Shown here piece after piece: positions 17,555 through 24,042 of a DNA stretch of 64,000 bases. The stretch comes from Azospirillum thiophilum. Lineage in GTDB: Bacteria; Pseudomonadota; Alphaproteobacteria; Azospirillales; Azospirillaceae. The position numbers and the translations under genes are program-made. The DNA is taken from the NCBI RefSeq assembly GCF_001305595.1, contig NZ_CP012405.1:107501-171500 (forward strand), given 5' to 3'. Within the stretch, counting starts at the first letter, position 1; each line of letters begins with the position of its first letter. Below the pieces are notes generated by a model that was given only the letters and a program-made list of their open reading frames with translations, ran no database searches and was not told the origin of the DNA.

Positions 17555-17797
17555 ATGCATGAGATCGCCGTTTGCCAATCCCTGCTCGAACAGGCGATGA
17601 CGGCGCGCGACGCCCGGTCCTTCGGCCGGGTGGTGCGCGTCAGCCTGTCGGTCGGCCGGCTCAGCCGGGTGGAGCCGGATGCGCTGCGCCATGCCTTCGA
17701 CCTGCTCAGCCGCGACACCTTCCTGGAGGGTGCCGACCTGCGGATCGACCGCCCGCCGGGCGACGGCTGGCGCCTGATCGAGATGGAGGTCAAGTGA
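17555..17797 (+). CDS. HypA-like protein lacking the zinc domain
   Basis: An 80-residue protein beginning MHEIAVCQSLLEQA that aligns with the nickel-binding N-terminal domain of HypA, keeping His2 and Glu3. Normal HypA (about 113-116 residues) then has a zinc domain with two CxxC pairs and a last beta strand. Here the sequence passes from RIDRPPGDG directly to WRLIEMEVK, which matches the final strand (GLQIRRIEIDQE in E. coli), so about 35 internal residues are absent. There is no CxxC in any frame nearby, so this is a clean deletion and not a frameshift. Located downstream of fdhF, with GGAG 14 nt before the start. Confidence 0.82.
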   Translation: MHEIAVCQSLLEQAMTARDARSFGRVVRVSLSVGRLSRVEPDALRHAFDLLSRDTFLEGADLRIDRPPGDGWRLIEMEVK

Positions 17798-18131
17798 CCG
17801 CCCCAATCCCGTATCCCGCGGCCCGCATCCGCATGGCGGCAATGCTTCGCAGTCCAACGATGCGTCGCTTTGCCGCTTTGCCGCTGTGCCGGCCAGCCGG
17901 TGACGGAAAATTTCTGATCCGAATCAATGACATTGACGAGGCTGGGATCGATAACTCCCCCCGCGCGGTCCCCTGGTTTCCGCGCCGGCCGCCCTTCCGT
18001 CCGGGACGGGCGACCGAAAGTCACATCCACCCGGCGGCATCCGGTCGTCATCATCGGCTGCTGGTCGGTATCCCGGCGTGCGCTGTGTCATCGATGCGCA
18101 ACGCGCCCGACGTGGTGGGAGGAGCCCCGGC
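17798..18131. other. Intergenic region before LysR gene
   Basis: This 334-bp stretch contains no supported gene. It has a small CCGGC-CA-GCCGG hairpin at 17889-17900 and short direct repeats of TTTGCCGC just before it. I see no clear promoter or operator. Confidence 0.4.
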
Positions 18132-19031
18132 ATGCAGGAAAAACTGGAATTTCTGATCGCGCTGGCCACGGAAAAGCATTTCGGCCGTGCGGCCCAGGTC
18201 TGCGGGGTGTCGCAACCGAACCTGTCGGCGGCGATCAAGCAGCTGGAAACGACCCTTGGCGTGCCGCTGGTCGACCGCGGGGCGCGCTTCATCGGCTTCA
18301 CCGCCGAAGGGGAGCGGGTGCTGGACTGGGCGCGGCGGATCGTCGGCGACTACAAGGCGATGCGCGCCGACGTCGAGACGATGAAGCAGGGCCTGACCGG
18401 CACGCTGCGGCTGGTGGTGGTGCCGACGGCACTGCCCATGGTCCAGCGGCTGACCTCGACCGTCTGGTCCCTGCATCCCGGCATCAAGATCACCATCGCC
18501 TCGCACAGCTCGACCGAGATCCTGTCCCGGCTGGAGAATCTGGAGGCGGAGGCCGGGATCACCTATCTCGACAACGAACCGCTCGGCAATGTCGACGAGG
18601 TGCCGCTCTACCACGAGCGCTACCACCTGATCACCGCGGCGGACGGGCCGTTCGGCGCGCGCGACAGCGTCACCTGGGAGGAGGCGGCCACCCTGCCGCT
18701 CTGCCTGCTCAACGCCAACATGCAGAACCGGCGGATCATCGACCGGGCCTTTGCCGAGGCCGGGGTGCGCGCCGAGCCGATGCTGGAATCCAACTCCATC
18801 GTCGTGCTGACCAACCATCTGCGCACCGGCATGTGGTCGACGGTCATGCCACGGATCATGGCGGATGCGCTGCAGCTTCCCCCCACCATCCGCGCCATTC
18901 CCATCGTGGCGCCGGAGCTGTCGACCCTGATCGGGCTGGTGGTCGCCCGGCGCTTTCCGCAGCCGCCCCTGACCGCGGCCCTGCTTGCCGACGCGCGTCG
19001 CCTCGCCCCGGAACTGGCCCAGGCAGCCTGA
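18132..19031 (+). CDS. LysR-family transcriptional regulator
   Basis: A 299-residue regulator with an N-terminal winged helix (residues about 4-60, including AAQVCGVSQPNLSAAIKQLE) and a substrate-binding domain from about residue 90. The frame is open from 18078, but the ATG at 18132 has GGAGG nine bases upstream and begins the typical MQEKLEFLIALA. The effector domain resembles CynR/formate-dehydrogenase-associated LysR proteins, a tentative match. Its position beside the formate island suggests a formate-related role, but no divergent target gene is present. Confidence 0.85.
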   Translation: MQEKLEFLIALATEKHFGRAAQVCGVSQPNLSAAIKQLETTLGVPLVDRGARFIGFTAEGERVLDWARRIVGDYKAMRADVETMKQGLTGTLRLVVVPTALPMVQRLTSTVWSLHPGIKITIASHSSTEILSRLENLEAEAGITYLDNEPLGNVDEVPLYHERYHLITAADGPFGARDSVTWEEAATLPLCLLNANMQNRRIIDRAFAEAGVRAEPMLESNSIVVLTNHLRTGMWSTVMPRIMADALQLPPTIRAIPIVAPELSTLIGLVVARRFPQPPLTAALLADARRLAPELAQAA

Positions 19032-19078
19032 TATCCGCCTGACGCCGTCCGGCATTGCGGCAGGGCTGCCCTGCCGAG

Positions 19079-19089
19079 TGGTCATACCA
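19079..19089. promoter_or_regulatory. GntR(FCD)-type operator candidate
   Basis: TGGTCATACCA matches the TNGTNNNACNA pattern bound by FCD-class GntR regulators and sits in a slightly longer perfect dyad GTGGT-CAT-ACCAC. It lies 108 bp before the unknown gene at 19197, directly followed by TTGACG. The nearest FCD regulator in this window is at 58137, so a link is only a possibility. Confidence 0.35.
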
Positions 19090-19110
19090 CTTGACGAATT
19101 GTCGCGGACC

Positions 19111-19129
19111 CATGCTGCGGTGCAGCATG
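19111..19129. promoter_or_regulatory. Perfect 8-bp inverted repeat upstream of unknown gene
   Basis: CATGCTGC and GCAGCATG form a perfect dyad with a 3-bp centre. It is 22 bp downstream of the GntR-type site and 68 bp before the gene at 19197. It could be an operator or an mRNA hairpin in the leader. Confidence 0.4.
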
Positions 19130-19196
19130 TTAAGAGAAGGCAAGGGAGACGCCTCGGGATCGTCCCGGACCGCCTCCCGCCAGGAGTGCCTTTCCG

Positions 19197-19616
19197 ATGC
19201 ATAGCGACAATTCTTCCCACCGCTGGTCGGTGGCTCCGGCCCAGCGCGCCCTCGACCATGAACCGCTCGGTCCCGAAATCCATGCCGGCTTCGCCGCGGT
19301 GGTCGGCAGGCTGCGGGCCGAAGCGGAGGCGCTCGGCGCCCGCATGGCCGATGCCGGCACCATCGAGATCGTCGAGCGCGAGGGCGGGGCGCAGGTCCTC
19401 TATCGCCCGCACCACGGCGAGGGGCTGCACCGTCTGGTCGGCGATTTCGATCTCCACCTCACCCACGACGGCAAGGCGGCCATCCACATGCGCATCCGCG
19501 GCGTTGTGCCGCCGGCCGAGATCCTGGACTTCGACCGGGCGACGGCGGACCATCTGCATAGCCGGCTGCGCGCATTCGAGACCGATTGCCGCCGCCCCGA
19601 CGCGCTGGCGGCCTGA
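19197..19616 (+). CDS. Hypothetical protein, 139 residues
   Basis: I do not recognise this protein. It is soluble with no signal peptide or membrane helix. Residues about 28-60 look helical (FAAVVGRLRAEAEALG), followed by what reads like beta strands (GTIEIVEREG, AIHMRIRGVVP) and a C-terminal helix. Codon use is like its neighbours. The start has CAGGAG about 11 nt upstream. Two dyads lie in its leader, so it is probably a regulated single gene. Confidence 0.6.
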   Translation: MHSDNSSHRWSVAPAQRALDHEPLGPEIHAGFAAVVGRLRAEAEALGARMADAGTIEIVEREGGAQVLYRPHHGEGLHRLVGDFDLHLTHDGKAAIHMRIRGVVPPAEILDFDRATADHLHSRLRAFETDCRRPDALAA

Positions 19617-19737
19617 CCGGACCCGCTCGATCCGGGCGGTCGGGCCGAAGCAGCCGGGCTTGCGCTGACTGTAGCCGCCCGGGGCGGGCCATGGCGTCGG
19701 AGCCGGGTGCCCGTCGGCGGCACGGAGGAGAGAGCAG

Positions 19738-20280
19738 ATGTCTGAAGACGATGGACTGATCACGGCGGCGCTGCGGCATGCCGCGGCCCTGCATGAAGGC
19801 ACCTACCGCCCGGACCGGGCGCGCACCCCCTTCGTCTCGCATTTGTCGGAGACGGCGGAACTGGTCAGGCGCGCCGGCGGCACGCCGGCCGAGGTGGCCG
19901 CCGCCTGGCTGCATGATGCGGTCGAGGACGGGCTGACCACCGTCGACGAACTGGCCGGATTGTTCGGCGAGGAGGTCGCCGGGCTGGTGGCGGCGGTGAG
20001 CGATGCGCCCGAGGATGTCGGCCGGGCGATCGGCGAGCGCAAGGCGCTCCAGGCGATACGCCTCGCCGCGGCACCGGACGGCGCCAAGCGCATCAAGCTG
20101 GCCGAGCAGATCTCGATCCTGCAGGCGCTGGCGGTCGAACGCCCGCTGTCCTGGAGCGTCGAGCGCGCCGACGCCTATGTCGAGGGTTCCCGCCTCGTCG
20201 CCGCCGCCTGCGCCGCAGCCAGCCCGCTGCTGGCGGAACGCTATGCGGCGGTGGCTGCGCTGGCGGGGGCGCCTGCCTGA
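19738..20280 (+). CDS. HD-domain hydrolase, SpoT/Mesh1-like
   Basis: A 180-residue single-domain protein resembling the (p)ppGpp hydrolase domain of SpoT and small Mesh1-type enzymes. Motifs are RTPFVSHLSETAELV (metal His), AAAWLHDAVEDGLTT (HD and ED) and FGEEVAGLVAAVSD. The late metal-ligand motif, usually KLADxxxN, is KLAEQISI here, with Glu for Asp and Ile for Asn, so activity may differ. SD GGAGGAGAG lies 7-15 nt before ATG. No synthetase domain is present, so a degradative role is likely if it is active. Confidence 0.75.
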   Translation: MSEDDGLITAALRHAAALHEGTYRPDRARTPFVSHLSETAELVRRAGGTPAEVAAAWLHDAVEDGLTTVDELAGLFGEEVAGLVAAVSDAPEDVGRAIGERKALQAIRLAAAPDGAKRIKLAEQISILQALAVERPLSWSVERADAYVEGSRLVAAACAAASPLLAERYAAVAALAGAPA

Positions 20281-20344
20281 CCGCCGCCCCCTGTCCCGGC
20301 AAGCGGTACGGACCGGTGTGAGCCTGCCACGATCGGGTGGAGGC

Positions 20345-20548
20345 TCATCGCGGCGTCCATGGCAGCGTCCCCCCTTGCCAGAGCCAGACCAGGGCGGCCA
20401 TGCCGCCACCCAGGACGAGCAGCAGCGCCAGCACGATCCCGACGGCGGCCCGGCGGTCCTTCGCCGCGCGCAGTTCCGCCTCCCGCCGCTTCTTCAGGAG
20501 AAACTGCTGCTCGGGGCTGAGGAATCGTCCGGCATTGGCGTCGGGCAT
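20345..20548 (-). CDS. Small single-helix membrane protein
   Basis: A 67-residue protein MPDANAGRFL with a charged KKRREAELRAAKDRR segment and one hydrophobic helix (residues about 37-58, AVGIVLALLLVLGGGMAALV), ending in TPR. The basic stretch just before the helix suggests an inner-membrane anchor with its N-terminus in the cytoplasm. The start at 20548 has an excellent AGGAGGAG site; an in-frame ATG at 20731 would add 61 low-complexity basic residues and is less likely. Family unknown. Confidence 0.55.
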   Translation of the reverse strand: MPDANAGRFLSPEQQFLLKKRREAELRAAKDRRAAVGIVLALLLVLGGGMAALVWLWQGGTLPWTPR

Positions 20549-20990
20549 GGTTGCGAAACTCCTCCTGCGCCCCTTGGCCCCGGGCGTCGAGCCCAAGCCG
20601 CGAAGCGGTGTCGTCAGGCCGCCGGGCGCCGGCCGTGCCGTGCCGGCCGTATCCACGGCCGGTCCGCGGGCTGCCGTCGCCGGCCTGCCCTTGTTGCGTT
20701 TCCGCGGAATCTTGCGCCGTCTGCCCGCCATGTCGCTCCCTCGTCTTTCGCCGGGGCAGCATAGACGCGCATTGCGCGCGGCGCAGCCGATCACAAGACG
20801 ATCTGCGGAAAAACATATGCGGAAAGTCATCCGGGCTTTTTGCGGACCACCCGCGATTCCATATCGGAATCCGATGGAGTTACCGCATCCGCTTGCCGAC
20901 CTGCGCCATCGGAAAGATGGACAGTCCGGGGAACTCTGCATCCGCCCTTCTGTCGAAGGAAGTCCCTTCCCCTCGGACGGAGTGACCGGG
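20549..20990. other. Divergent intergenic region
   Basis: This 442-bp stretch lies between the small membrane protein and the cell-wall hydrolase gene. Part (20549-20731) could be an N-terminal extension of the former. It contains the dyad GATTCC-ATATC-GGAATC at 20865-20881. No other gene is supported. Confidence 0.4.
20865..20881. promoter_or_regulatory. 6-bp perfect dyad with 5-bp spacer
   Basis: GATTCC and GGAATC flank ATATC about 110 bp upstream of the cell-wall hydrolase gene. It could be an operator; no regulator is adjacent. Confidence 0.28.
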
Positions 20991-21839
20991 ATGCGACTCC
21001 TTCTCCTTGTGCTGGCGCTTGCCGTCGTCACGGTCCCGGCCGCTGCGGGCGCGCAGGGGGCTGATTCTGGCTCCGGACCGGGCGCTGGCGCCATCCTCTG
21101 CCACCCCGGCGACGGCGGCTGCGCCGGCTTCGTCGGCGATGCGAAGCGGGCCTTGCCCAAGCGCGGCGGAGCACGCCAGCCGGTCGTCATCGGCGCCGCC
21201 GTCTTCATGCTGACCGCCTGGGAGGCCGAGCGCGAGCGCCGTTGCCTCGCCTTAACAGGCTGGGCCGAGTCGCGCGGGGAAGGGGCCGACGCGATGGCCG
21301 CCGTCATGTGGGTGGTCGCCAACCGTGCCGCCTCGGCGGCGCAACCGTCGCTGCCCTGCCGCGTCGTCGTCGCCTCCGGCCAGTTCGAGCCCTTTGCGGC
21401 CGACCCCGTGGCGCCAAAAGCGCGGCAGAAGCAGGCGAAGGCAGTGAAGGCGCGGGAGACGGCACGCGAGCCGCGGGACGACGCGGCCAGCCGCCGTGCC
21501 GAGGCGCGCCGGCTGCTGGCCGAGGTGCGCCGGCAGGGGCGGGTCATCCGGGCGGGCGGCATGCCGTCCTGGCCGAAGCCGCGCCTTGCCCCCGACCGGG
21601 AGGCGCTGCGGGTCGCGCGCGGCCTCGCCTGGAACCTGAACGACGACGAGATGCCCGACCCGACGGCGCGCGCCTCGCTGTTCTACAGCCCGTCGGCGCA
21701 GGCCCGGCTCGGGAGGAAGAAGCCCGACTGGGCGGAGGCGCGGCTGCGCACGGCGTCCATCGGCGATCATGCCTTCTACCGCCACCCGCCGGCCAGGACG
21801 GTGGAGAGCGAGACGCAGGTGGCGCAGGCCGGCGATTGA
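20991..21839 (+). CDS. SleB/CwlJ-type cell-wall hydrolase
   Basis: A 282-residue exported protein. Residues 1-22 are a signal peptide ending around AGAQG. The Hydrolase_2 (SleB) signature is split: WAESRGEGADAMAAVMWVVANR contains the catalytic-type Glu, and the C-terminal RTASIGDHAFYR matches the family end. Between them is an insert of about 60 residues rich in Lys/Arg/Glu (from about residue 143), longer than usual and likely coiled. It would cut peptidoglycan in the periplasm. The chosen ATG follows GGAGTGACCGGG. Confidence 0.72.
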   Translation: MRLLLLVLALAVVTVPAAAGAQGADSGSGPGAGAILCHPGDGGCAGFVGDAKRALPKRGGARQPVVIGAAVFMLTAWEAERERRCLALTGWAESRGEGADAMAAVMWVVANRAASAAQPSLPCRVVVASGQFEPFAADPVAPKARQKQAKAVKARETAREPRDDAASRRAEARRLLAEVRRQGRVIRAGGMPSWPKPRLAPDREALRVARGLAWNLNDDEMPDPTARASLFYSPSAQARLGRKKPDWAEARLRTASIGDHAFYRHPPARTVESETQVAQAGD

Positions 21840-21935
21840 CCCGGTGATTGACATCACGACCACGAAGTCCCGACTTTGCAGGCACAAAAGAAATCCTGCC
21901 GGTATTTTCCACGATGCGAAAAGCCGGGCGCCGAA

Positions 21936-21949
21936 TTGCTCCAGATCAA
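21936..21949. promoter_or_regulatory. FNR/FixK-type anaerobox upstream of CBS-BON gene
   Basis: TTGCTCCAGATCAA matches TTGAT-N4-ATCAA at 9 of 10 positions. It is centred about 69 bp upstream of the start codon, a distance compatible with a class II site at -41 and a short leader. It suggests induction at low oxygen. Confidence 0.5.
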
Positions 21950-22011
21950 TCGTCTTCATTTGCCGCTCTCCCAATATTCCAGCGGTGAACGACAATGAAG
22001 GGAGCGAAACC

Positions 22012-22713
22012 ATGAAGGCTATCGATCTGATGACGCCGCGGGTCATCACCATCGGCGTCGACGAGACTGTGGCCGATGCGGCCAGGAAGATGCTGGAGAA
22101 CCATATCAGCGGCATGCCGGTGGTGAACGCGGCGGGCGATGTGGTCGGCATCATCAGCGAGGGCGACCTGCTGCGCCGGGTAGAACTGGGGACGCAGCGC
22201 CATCGCTCCTGGTGGCTCGGCATGATGTCCGGCGGCACCCTCCCGGCGGAGGATTTCATCAAGTCCCACGCCCGGAAGGTGGCGGACGTGATGACCAGCC
22301 ATGTCACCAGCGTCGACGGGAACGCATCGCCGGAGGAGGTGGTGCGCCTGATGGAGACCCACCGGATCAAGCGCGTGCCGGTGGTCGAGCGGGGCGCCCT
22401 GGTCGGCATCATCAGCCGGGCGAACCTGCTGCGCGCGCTGGCCAGCGTCCTGCCGGAAACGACGGCTGCCGCACCGGACGACCGGGCGCTGAAGGAGCGC
22501 GTGACCGCGGCCGTGAAGGAACTGGACTGGGAAGCGCGGTCGCACGACGCCATCGTCGTCCGCAACGGCGTGGTCCATCTCTGGGGCTTCGTCAGCAGCG
22601 GGTCCCAGCGTGACGCGGTGCGGGTCGCCGCCGAGGGTGTTCCCGGCGTGAAGGGGGTGGAAAACAACCTCCAGGTCGTCGACGCCGCCGAAAGCGGTGC
22701 CTGGGGTCTCTGA
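22012..22713 (+). CDS. CBS-domain pair plus BON-domain protein
   Basis: A 233-residue protein with two CBS domains (about 8-60, DLMTPRVITIGVDETVADA; and about 93-146, VADVMTSHVTSVDGNASPEE) and a C-terminal BON domain (about 160-225). CBS pairs sense adenylate-type ligands; BON domains often bind membranes or phospholipids. A strong GAAGGGAGCG ribosome site precedes the ATG. It is followed by a strong terminator and preceded by an FNR-type box, so it looks like a monocistronic stress or low-oxygen gene. Function beyond sensing is not known. Confidence 0.8.
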   Translation: MKAIDLMTPRVITIGVDETVADAARKMLENHISGMPVVNAAGDVVGIISEGDLLRRVELGTQRHRSWWLGMMSGGTLPAEDFIKSHARKVADVMTSHVTSVDGNASPEEVVRLMETHRIKRVPVVERGALVGIISRANLLRALASVLPETTAAAPDDRALKERVTAAVKELDWEARSHDAIVVRNGVVHLWGFVSSGSQRDAVRVAAEGVPGVKGVENNLQVVDAAESGAWGL

Positions 22714-22749
22714 TCCGGCGACCGCCTGAGTCCTGAATGATCTCTGAAA

Positions 22750-22795
22750 CCGGCCGGCATGGCCGAACCGATCATGGTTCGGCCATGCCGGCCGT
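22750..22795. terminator. Strong bidirectional terminator
   Basis: A perfect 20-bp stem (22750-22769 with 22776-22795) encloses a 6-nt loop and is followed by CATTTTT on the plus strand. On the minus strand the tract is shorter (GTTTC). It lies between the convergent CBS-BON and IclR genes and should end both transcripts, more strongly the plus one. Confidence 0.9.
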
Positions 22796-22826
22796 CATTT
22801 TTGACGGCCCCGCGCAGGGGCGCGCG

Positions 22827-23591
22827 TCATTTGCCCTGCACGGCCGGCGATGCGGGGGCCAGCGTATCGTCGAAGCGGCGGATGCCGCGCCGGATGATGT
22901 CGGCGATCTGCGACCGGCGGCCGAGGCAGCGCGACACCGGACCGGCGACCACGATGGAAAGCCGGCGGGGGCCGACCGGCAACGGCAGCGACACGCCTGC
23001 CAGATCCGGCTGGAATTCGGCGTTGCTCTGATGGTAGCCGCGTTCCTCCGCACGGCGAAGCTCCGCCTCCAGCGCGTCGATGCTGGTGAGCGTCGTTTCT
23101 GAGAAGCGCTCGAACTGCATCCGGCGGTAGAGCGCCTGCCGTTCCTCCGCATCATACTGGGCAAGGATGGCGCGGCCGACCGAACTGGCATAGAGCGGGA
23201 TGCGGTCCCCGACCTGGGTGAAGTAGCGGATCGCGTGCTTGGACACCTCGACATGGATGAAGATCGCGTAGGTCCCCGCCGGCGCGGCGACCACGGTCGT
23301 TTCCCCGCTTTCCTCGGCGATCTCGGAGGCCAGGAGCAGGACCGCTTCCGGCAGCGGTTCCGCATCGGCGACCGCTTGCGCCAGCGTCAGCCAGCGCGGC
23401 GTCGGATAATAGCCGCCGCGGATGCGCGGTTCGTAGAGGAACCCCTTGTCGGCGAGCGTCCCGACCAGATTGAAGGTGCTCGACCGCGGCCAGCCGAGAT
23501 CGTCGGAAATCTCGGCAAGCGTCGCCGGCCGTTTGCGCCGGGAAAAATACTCCAGGAGTTCCAAGACGTTGGCGGCCTGTTTGACGTGCAT
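22827..23591 (-). CDS. IclR-family transcriptional regulator
   Basis: A 254-residue regulator with an N-terminal winged helix (TLAEISDDLGWPRSSTFNLV) and a C-terminal effector domain (YASSVGRAILAQYDAEERQA). The frame continues upstream, but the ATG at 23591 follows GCAGGATAG and gives the family length. It is divergent from the binding-protein/ALDH/SDR/CoA-transferase genes. Three copies of a 16-bp palindromic site in the 451-bp gap are likely its operators, so it should control that operon and itself. Confidence 0.87.
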   Translation of the reverse strand: MHVKQAANVLELLEYFSRRKRPATLAEISDDLGWPRSSTFNLVGTLADKGFLYEPRIRGGYYPTPRWLTLAQAVADAEPLPEAVLLLASEIAEESGETTVVAAPAGTYAIFIHVEVSKHAIRYFTQVGDRIPLYASSVGRAILAQYDAEERQALYRRMQFERFSETTLTSIDALEAELRRAEERGYHQSNAEFQPDLAGVSLPLPVGPRRLSIVVAGPVSRCLGRRSQIADIIRRGIRRFDDTLAPASPAVQGK

Positions 23592-23709
23592 TCTATCCTG
23601 CGATGCCTGCGGATGGGGTCCGGTCGGGGCAGTGCCGCCCATGGCCGTCGAAAGGCCCGGAGCCGCTTTCTCGCCATCCCCGATCCGCCGCATCCATGAT
23701 GAACCTCTG

Positions 23710-23725
23710 ATTCCTATACGTGAAT
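23710..23725. promoter_or_regulatory. IclR operator candidate, copy 1
   Basis: ATTCCTATACGTGAAT; its reverse complement ATTCACGTATAGGAAT matches copy 3 at 13 of 16 positions. ATTC and GAAT are the inverted ends. It lies about 120 bp upstream of the iclR-type gene and is suited to autoregulation. Confidence 0.5.
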
Positions 23726-23884
23726 TGCTCTCCGCTTGCCATGGATTTCCGGCGGGCCAGCCGACGATGCCGGAACCCCGTTTCCGGGCGGGGATGCTTG
23801 GCAGGGAACGGCCATTGCCGGCCGACCCCCGTGAACGGGATTGCTGCCAGAGCGCTCTGTAGGCCCACCAAGCAATCAGGCAAA

Positions 23885-23900
23885 ATTCCTTTACAGGGAT
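23885..23900. promoter_or_regulatory. IclR operator candidate, copy 2
   Basis: ATTCCTTTACAGGGAT matches copy 1 at 12 of 16 positions. Its start is exactly 21 bp (two helical turns) from copy 3, so two dimers would bind the same face. Confidence 0.45.
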
Positions 23901-23905
23901 AAAAA

Positions 23906-23921
23906 ATTCACATACAAGAAT
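23906..23921. promoter_or_regulatory. IclR operator candidate, copy 3
   Basis: ATTCACATACAAGAAT, flanked by further symmetry: AAATTC and GAATTT form perfect 6-bp arms. It is nearest to the plus-strand operon and would control its promoter. Confidence 0.55.
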
Positions 23922-24042
23922 TTTATCGCCATCGGACAGCCTGAACCGCCGGCAGAAAGCGCCGGCCCCAACCGGCCAAAAGACCGGAAGCGTCCGAAGC
24001 CAACGAAGCGAATGGCCAACAGCCGAAATGGGAGGAAAACCG

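Larger units (their letters stand above)
23592..24042. other. Divergent control region, IclR and binding-protein operon
   Basis: No gene is supported in this 451-bp region. It carries three copies of the operator-like sequence ATTCACRTAYARGAAT or its reverse (23710-23725, 23885-23900, 23906-23921). The part around 23880-23930 is AT-rich and probably contains the promoter of the plus-strand operon, with a leader of roughly 100 nt. Confidence 0.6.

Noticed and set aside
17798..18131. Zinc domain of the short HypA in another frame
   Set aside because: No CxxC pair or HypA-like sequence follows the stop in any plus-strand frame, so a frameshift does not explain the short protein.
20549..20731. 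Long form of the small membrane protein
   Set aside because: The extra 61 residues are low-complexity and basic, and the ATG at 20548 has a much better ribosome site; kept only as an alternative start.
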